Source of the DNA: Desulfovibrionales bacterium GWA2_65_9
Lineage (GTDB): Bacteria > Desulfobacterota > Desulfovibrionia > Desulfovibrionales > Desulfovibrionaceae
Direction of reading: 5' to 3'
Length of the DNA stretch: 7,798 nucleotides
Assembly: GCA_001799475.1 (NCBI GenBank)
Contig: MGTN01000131.1
Location: forward strand, 986 to 8,783
The notes below the pieces were generated by a model that saw only the letters and a list, made by a program, of their open reading frames with translations, was not told the DNA's origin and did no database searches. Position numbers and translations under genes: made by a program. Positions 6,076 through 7,798 of this stretch are shown piece by piece (position 1 is the stretch's first letter; each line of letters begins with the position of its first letter).

Positions 6076-6170
6076 CCACGGTTCCCTTCCAGGCTGAAAA
6101 CGGTTAGATAACTGTGAGGCCGCACCCGAATGTGCAACGATGACGGCCAAACCACCAAGCGGAGTGCCCC

Positions 6171-6887
6171 ATGCCCTTTCCCCTGGCCGTGCTCGTTTCC
6201 GGCAGCGGTTCCAACCTGCAGTCCATCCTGGACAAGATCGAAGCGGGCGCCATCGACGCCGAGGTGCGCGTGGTCCTGTCCAACAAGCCCGAGGCACTGG
6301 GCCTGACCCGCGCCCGCAACCGGGGCGTGGCCACCTGGAGCCGTCCGCACACGGACTTCGCCTCGCGCCAGGCCTTCGACGCCGAGATGGTGCGCGTCAT
6401 GGGCGACCACGGCATCAGCGCCGGCACGGGCGCGGTGCTCCTGGCCGGGTTCATGCGCATGCTGACCCCGGAGTTCCTGCGCGCCTTCCCCCAGGCCGTC
6501 CTGAACATCCACCCGGCCCTCCTGCCCAGCTTTCCCGGCACTCACGGCGCGGCCGAGGCCGCCGACTATGGCGTACGCCTGGCCGGATGCAGCGTGCACT
6601 TTGTGGACGAGATCATGGACCACGGCCCGGTGGTCATCCAAGCCGCCGTGCCCACGCTCAGCTCCGAGGACGGGGGCGAGGGCGGCGAAGCCCTGGCCGC
6701 GCGCATCCTGAGGCTCGAGCACTGCATCTACCCCCAGGCCGTGTCCTGGCTGGCGCAAGGCCGGCTGTCCATCCAGGGCCGCCACGTGCATGTCGCGGGC
6801 GCTGCTACGGCCACCTGCGGCAACGGAGATCATCCCTTCATGGCCAGCCCCGGCCTGGAGCCGGGCTTTCTGCCAGCACCAGCCTGA
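6171..6887 (+). CDS. purN: Phosphoribosylglycinamide formyltransferase
   Basis: 238 residues; a cytoplasmic enzyme of de novo purine synthesis that moves the formyl group of 10-formyl-tetrahydrofolate onto glycinamide ribonucleotide. The fold's key parts are in order: the phosphate-binding loop SGSGSNLQ (10-17), the catalytic Asn112 and His114 in LNIHPALLPSFPG, and Asp150 in VHFVDEIMDHGPVVIQ. The family segment with ARIL.LEH..YP follows at 177-188. It is about 25 residues longer than E. coli PurN (212), mostly because of a Gly/Ala/Pro-rich C-terminal tail without known function. A CGGAG ribosome site lies about 8 nt before the ATG at 6171. The AMMECR1-type gene follows after 17 nt, so the two are probably co-transcribed. 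Assignment to PurN rather than PurU rests on the missing ACT domain and the GSGSNLQ loop. Confidence 0.95.
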   Translation: MPFPLAVLVSGSGSNLQSILDKIEAGAIDAEVRVVLSNKPEALGLTRARNRGVATWSRPHTDFASRQAFDAEMVRVMGDHGISAGTGAVLLAGFMRMLTPEFLRAFPQAVLNIHPALLPSFPGTHGAAEAADYGVRLAGCSVHFVDEIMDHGPVVIQAAVPTLSSEDGGEGGEALAARILRLEHCIYPQAVSWLAQGRLSIQGRHVHVAGAATATCGNGDHPFMASPGLEPGFLPAPA

Positions 6888-6904
6888 CAACCACGGAGGT
6901 CTGC

Positions 6905-7459
6905 ATGGAATCCTTCCGCCTGAGCCTGACCCCGGACGAACAGAAATACCTGAAGGATCTGGTGCGCCTGGCCATCGCCAGCCGACTCACGGGCCGGGGG
7001 CCGGTGACCCCGCCCGAGCCGTCAACGGAGCTGCTCAAAAGCGAACTGGGGGCGTTTGTGACCCTCAAGCGCGAAGGCAATCTGCGCGGTTGCATCGGCA
7101 ACCTGGTGGGCAACGGGCCGCTCTTTCAGACCGTCTGGAACATGGCCCAGGCCGCAGCCTTCCAGGACCCGCGCTTCAACCCGCTGACCGTGGCCGAGAT
7201 GGACGGGCTCGACATCGAGATTTCCATCCTGGGCCCGCTGGAACCCTGCCCGGACCCGCAGCTGGTGGAGATCGGCCGGCACGGGCTCATCATGCGCCGG
7301 GGCGCAAACCAGGGCCTGCTGCTGCCCCAGGTGCCCGTGGAGTGGGGCTGGGACCGCGAGCAGTTTCTGGCCCAGACCTGCCGCAAGGCCGGGCTGCCCG
7401 CCACGGCCTGGCGCGAGCCGGGCACCGAGATATATTGGTTCGAGGCCGTGGTCTTCTAG
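6905..7459 (+). CDS. amrA: AMMECR1-domain protein (AmmeMemoRadiSam system protein A)
   Basis: 184 residues forming a single AMMECR1 domain. The signature LRGCIG is at 60-65, followed by AAFQDPRFNPL (84-94) and LDIEISIL (102-109), all typical of the family; length also fits. The biochemical role of AMMECR1 proteins is not firmly established. In bacteria the gene often sits beside a radical-SAM enzyme and a MEMO1-like protein (hence AmmeMemoRadiSam); neither partner is in this window. The start is the ATG at 6905 because GGAGG lies 5 nt before it; the same frame stays open far upstream, but that stretch is the out-of-frame reading of purN. It follows purN by 17 nt and is probably in its operon. 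No clear terminator follows the stop. The symbol is a proposed one for the family. Confidence 0.88.
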   Translation: MESFRLSLTPDEQKYLKDLVRLAIASRLTGRGPVTPPEPSTELLKSELGAFVTLKREGNLRGCIGNLVGNGPLFQTVWNMAQAAAFQDPRFNPLTVAEMDGLDIEISILGPLEPCPDPQLVEIGRHGLIMRRGANQGLLLPQVPVEWGWDREQFLAQTCRKAGLPATAWREPGTEIYWFEAVVF

Positions 7460-7497
7460 AGAAAAAATTCACACAACTAACAAATTGTATTGATGCT

Positions 7498-7526
7498 TTG
7501 ACAGAAAAATTTCCTTCGTTTAACAG
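7498..7526 (+). promoter_or_regulatory. Candidate promoter for the chemotaxis receptor gene
   Basis: TTGACA (7498-7503), 17 nt, then TAACAG (7521-7526). The -35 is perfect; the -10 matches at three positions (T1, A2 and A5). It lies in an AT-rich stretch (7460-7530) that contrasts with the GC-rich surroundings, as promoters do. The leader to the GTG start would be about 75 nt. No sigma28 or sigma54 pattern was seen. Confidence 0.4.
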
Positions 7527-7557
7527 TTCACGGCAACCACCCGCAATGCCACATCCC

Positions 7558-7604
7558 AACCTTCCCCAGGGCGAGGCCGGGCATGCGCGAACCCCCTGGA
7601 GGTT
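7558..7604 (+). promoter_or_regulatory. Leader hairpin covering the MCP ribosome binding site
   Basis: AACCT-TCC-CCAGGG (7558-7571) can pair with CCCTGGAGGTT (7594-7604), giving 6 bp plus 5 bp around a 3-nt bulge, with a 22-nt loop. The right arm contains the GGAGG ribosome site (7598-7602) of the gene starting at 7609. If formed in the mRNA, the stem would mask that site. Confidence 0.35.
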
Positions 7605-7608
7605 GCCC

Positions 7609-7798
7609 GTGAAACGACTCAGCATCAAGATGCTCCTGGCCGTGCTGGCCCTGGCGGCACTGGCCGGATTTATCACCACCCTGGCCCTGTTCACCTACAA
7701 TTCCAAGCGCGTTTCCACCACCTTCGAAGCCATCCTCAACGTGGACGAGGCGCTTCTGGGCCACATGCAGGAGATGTACGCCCAGGGTCTGCAGACCG
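7609..7798 (+). CDS. Methyl-accepting chemotaxis protein (N-terminal part)
   Basis: 63 codons from GTG at 7609 to the right edge, with no stop. A basic start (MKRLSIK) leads into a membrane segment at about residues 8-29, followed by the beginning of a periplasmic sensor domain: FEAILNVDEALLGHMQEMYAQGLQT. The MQEMYAQGLQT stretch is one I associate with the four-helix ligand-binding domain of methyl-accepting chemotaxis proteins in Desulfovibrio and related deltaproteobacteria. The HAMP and signalling domains that would prove it are beyond the window, so a histidine kinase with the same sensor domain remains possible. The GGAGG ribosome site lies 6 nt before the GTG, which decides this start over the ATG at codon 8, which would cut into the membrane segment. 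Confidence 0.7.
   Translation, partial: MKRLSIKMLLAVLALAALAGFITTLALFTYNSKRVSTTFEAILNVDEALLGHMQEMYAQGLQT

Noticed and set aside
6054..6170. Possible purine, THF or other riboswitch in the purN leader
   Set aside because: Short palindromes are present (AAGCC/GGCTT at 6058-6072), but no conserved core of a known riboswitch class was recognised.
5994..6890. Minus-strand open frame of 298 codons opposite purN
   Set aside because: purN on the plus strand carries all catalytic motifs; the antisense translation is Gly/Ala/His/Val-rich without motifs.
6140..6904. Upstream part of the open frame that contains the AMMECR1 gene, suggesting a 439-aa fusion protein
   Set aside because: Codons before 6905 read purN out of frame, and a GGAGG ribosome site marks the ATG at 6905.
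1..7798. CRISPR arrays, tRNA or rRNA genes, insertion sequences, phage or toxin-antitoxin genes
   Set aside because: No regularly spaced direct repeats, cloverleaf pattern, transposase or integrase motif, or terminal inverted repeats with target duplication were seen on either strand.

Overview
The window is a high-GC bacterial chromosome segment of ordinary, densely packed genes. It most resembles a sulfate-reducing deltaproteobacterium of the Desulfovibrio group. This rests on an EAL/HDOD (YuxH-type) signalling protein, an MCP with an 'MQEMYAQGLQT' periplasmic start, and GC-rich intergenic palindromes of the 'GCCTCCGGCGGCCA' kind that I remember from Desulfovibrio genomes. The assignment is inference; there is no rRNA or other taxonomic marker in the window.

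Layout. (1) Positions 1155 to 1, minus strand: a likely three-gene operon of a 72-aa Cys-rich small protein, a 179-aa exported six-cysteine protein (overlapping the first by 8 nt), and the N-terminal 116 residues of an EAL/HDOD regulator that runs off the left edge. (2) 1156-1607: a 452-bp divergent gap with a good sigma70-like promoter facing right, a weaker one facing left and one perfect hairpin. (3) 1608-3185, plus strand: a 525-aa helical protein of unknown function with a TTG start. (4) 3186-3583: a convergent gap holding two inverted copies of a REP-like palindromic element and, between them, a perfect 22-bp hairpin. (5) 5968 to 3584, minus strand: a likely operon of a 392-aa exported protein of unknown function, a 79-aa four-cysteine protein and purU. 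(6) 5969-6170: a divergent intergenic region with a very good minus-strand promoter. (7) 6171-7459, plus strand: purN followed by an AMMECR1-domain protein (AmmeMemoRadiSam system protein A). (8) 7460-7798: an AT-rich leader and the first 63 codons of a methyl-accepting chemotaxis protein that runs off the right edge.

Functionally, the recognisable centre is one-carbon and purine metabolism. PurU hydrolyses 10-formyl-tetrahydrofolate to formate and tetrahydrofolate, while PurN spends the same cofactor on purine synthesis; they lie about 1.6 kb apart, in divergent transcription units. The flanks hold signalling genes (EAL/HDOD protein, MCP). I see no CRISPR array, insertion sequence, phage gene, tRNA or rRNA, and no convincing new multi-gene system. 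The points most worth following are the unknown partners of purU, the paired REP-like elements, the orphan AMMECR1 gene and a hairpin that would cover the MCP ribosome binding site.
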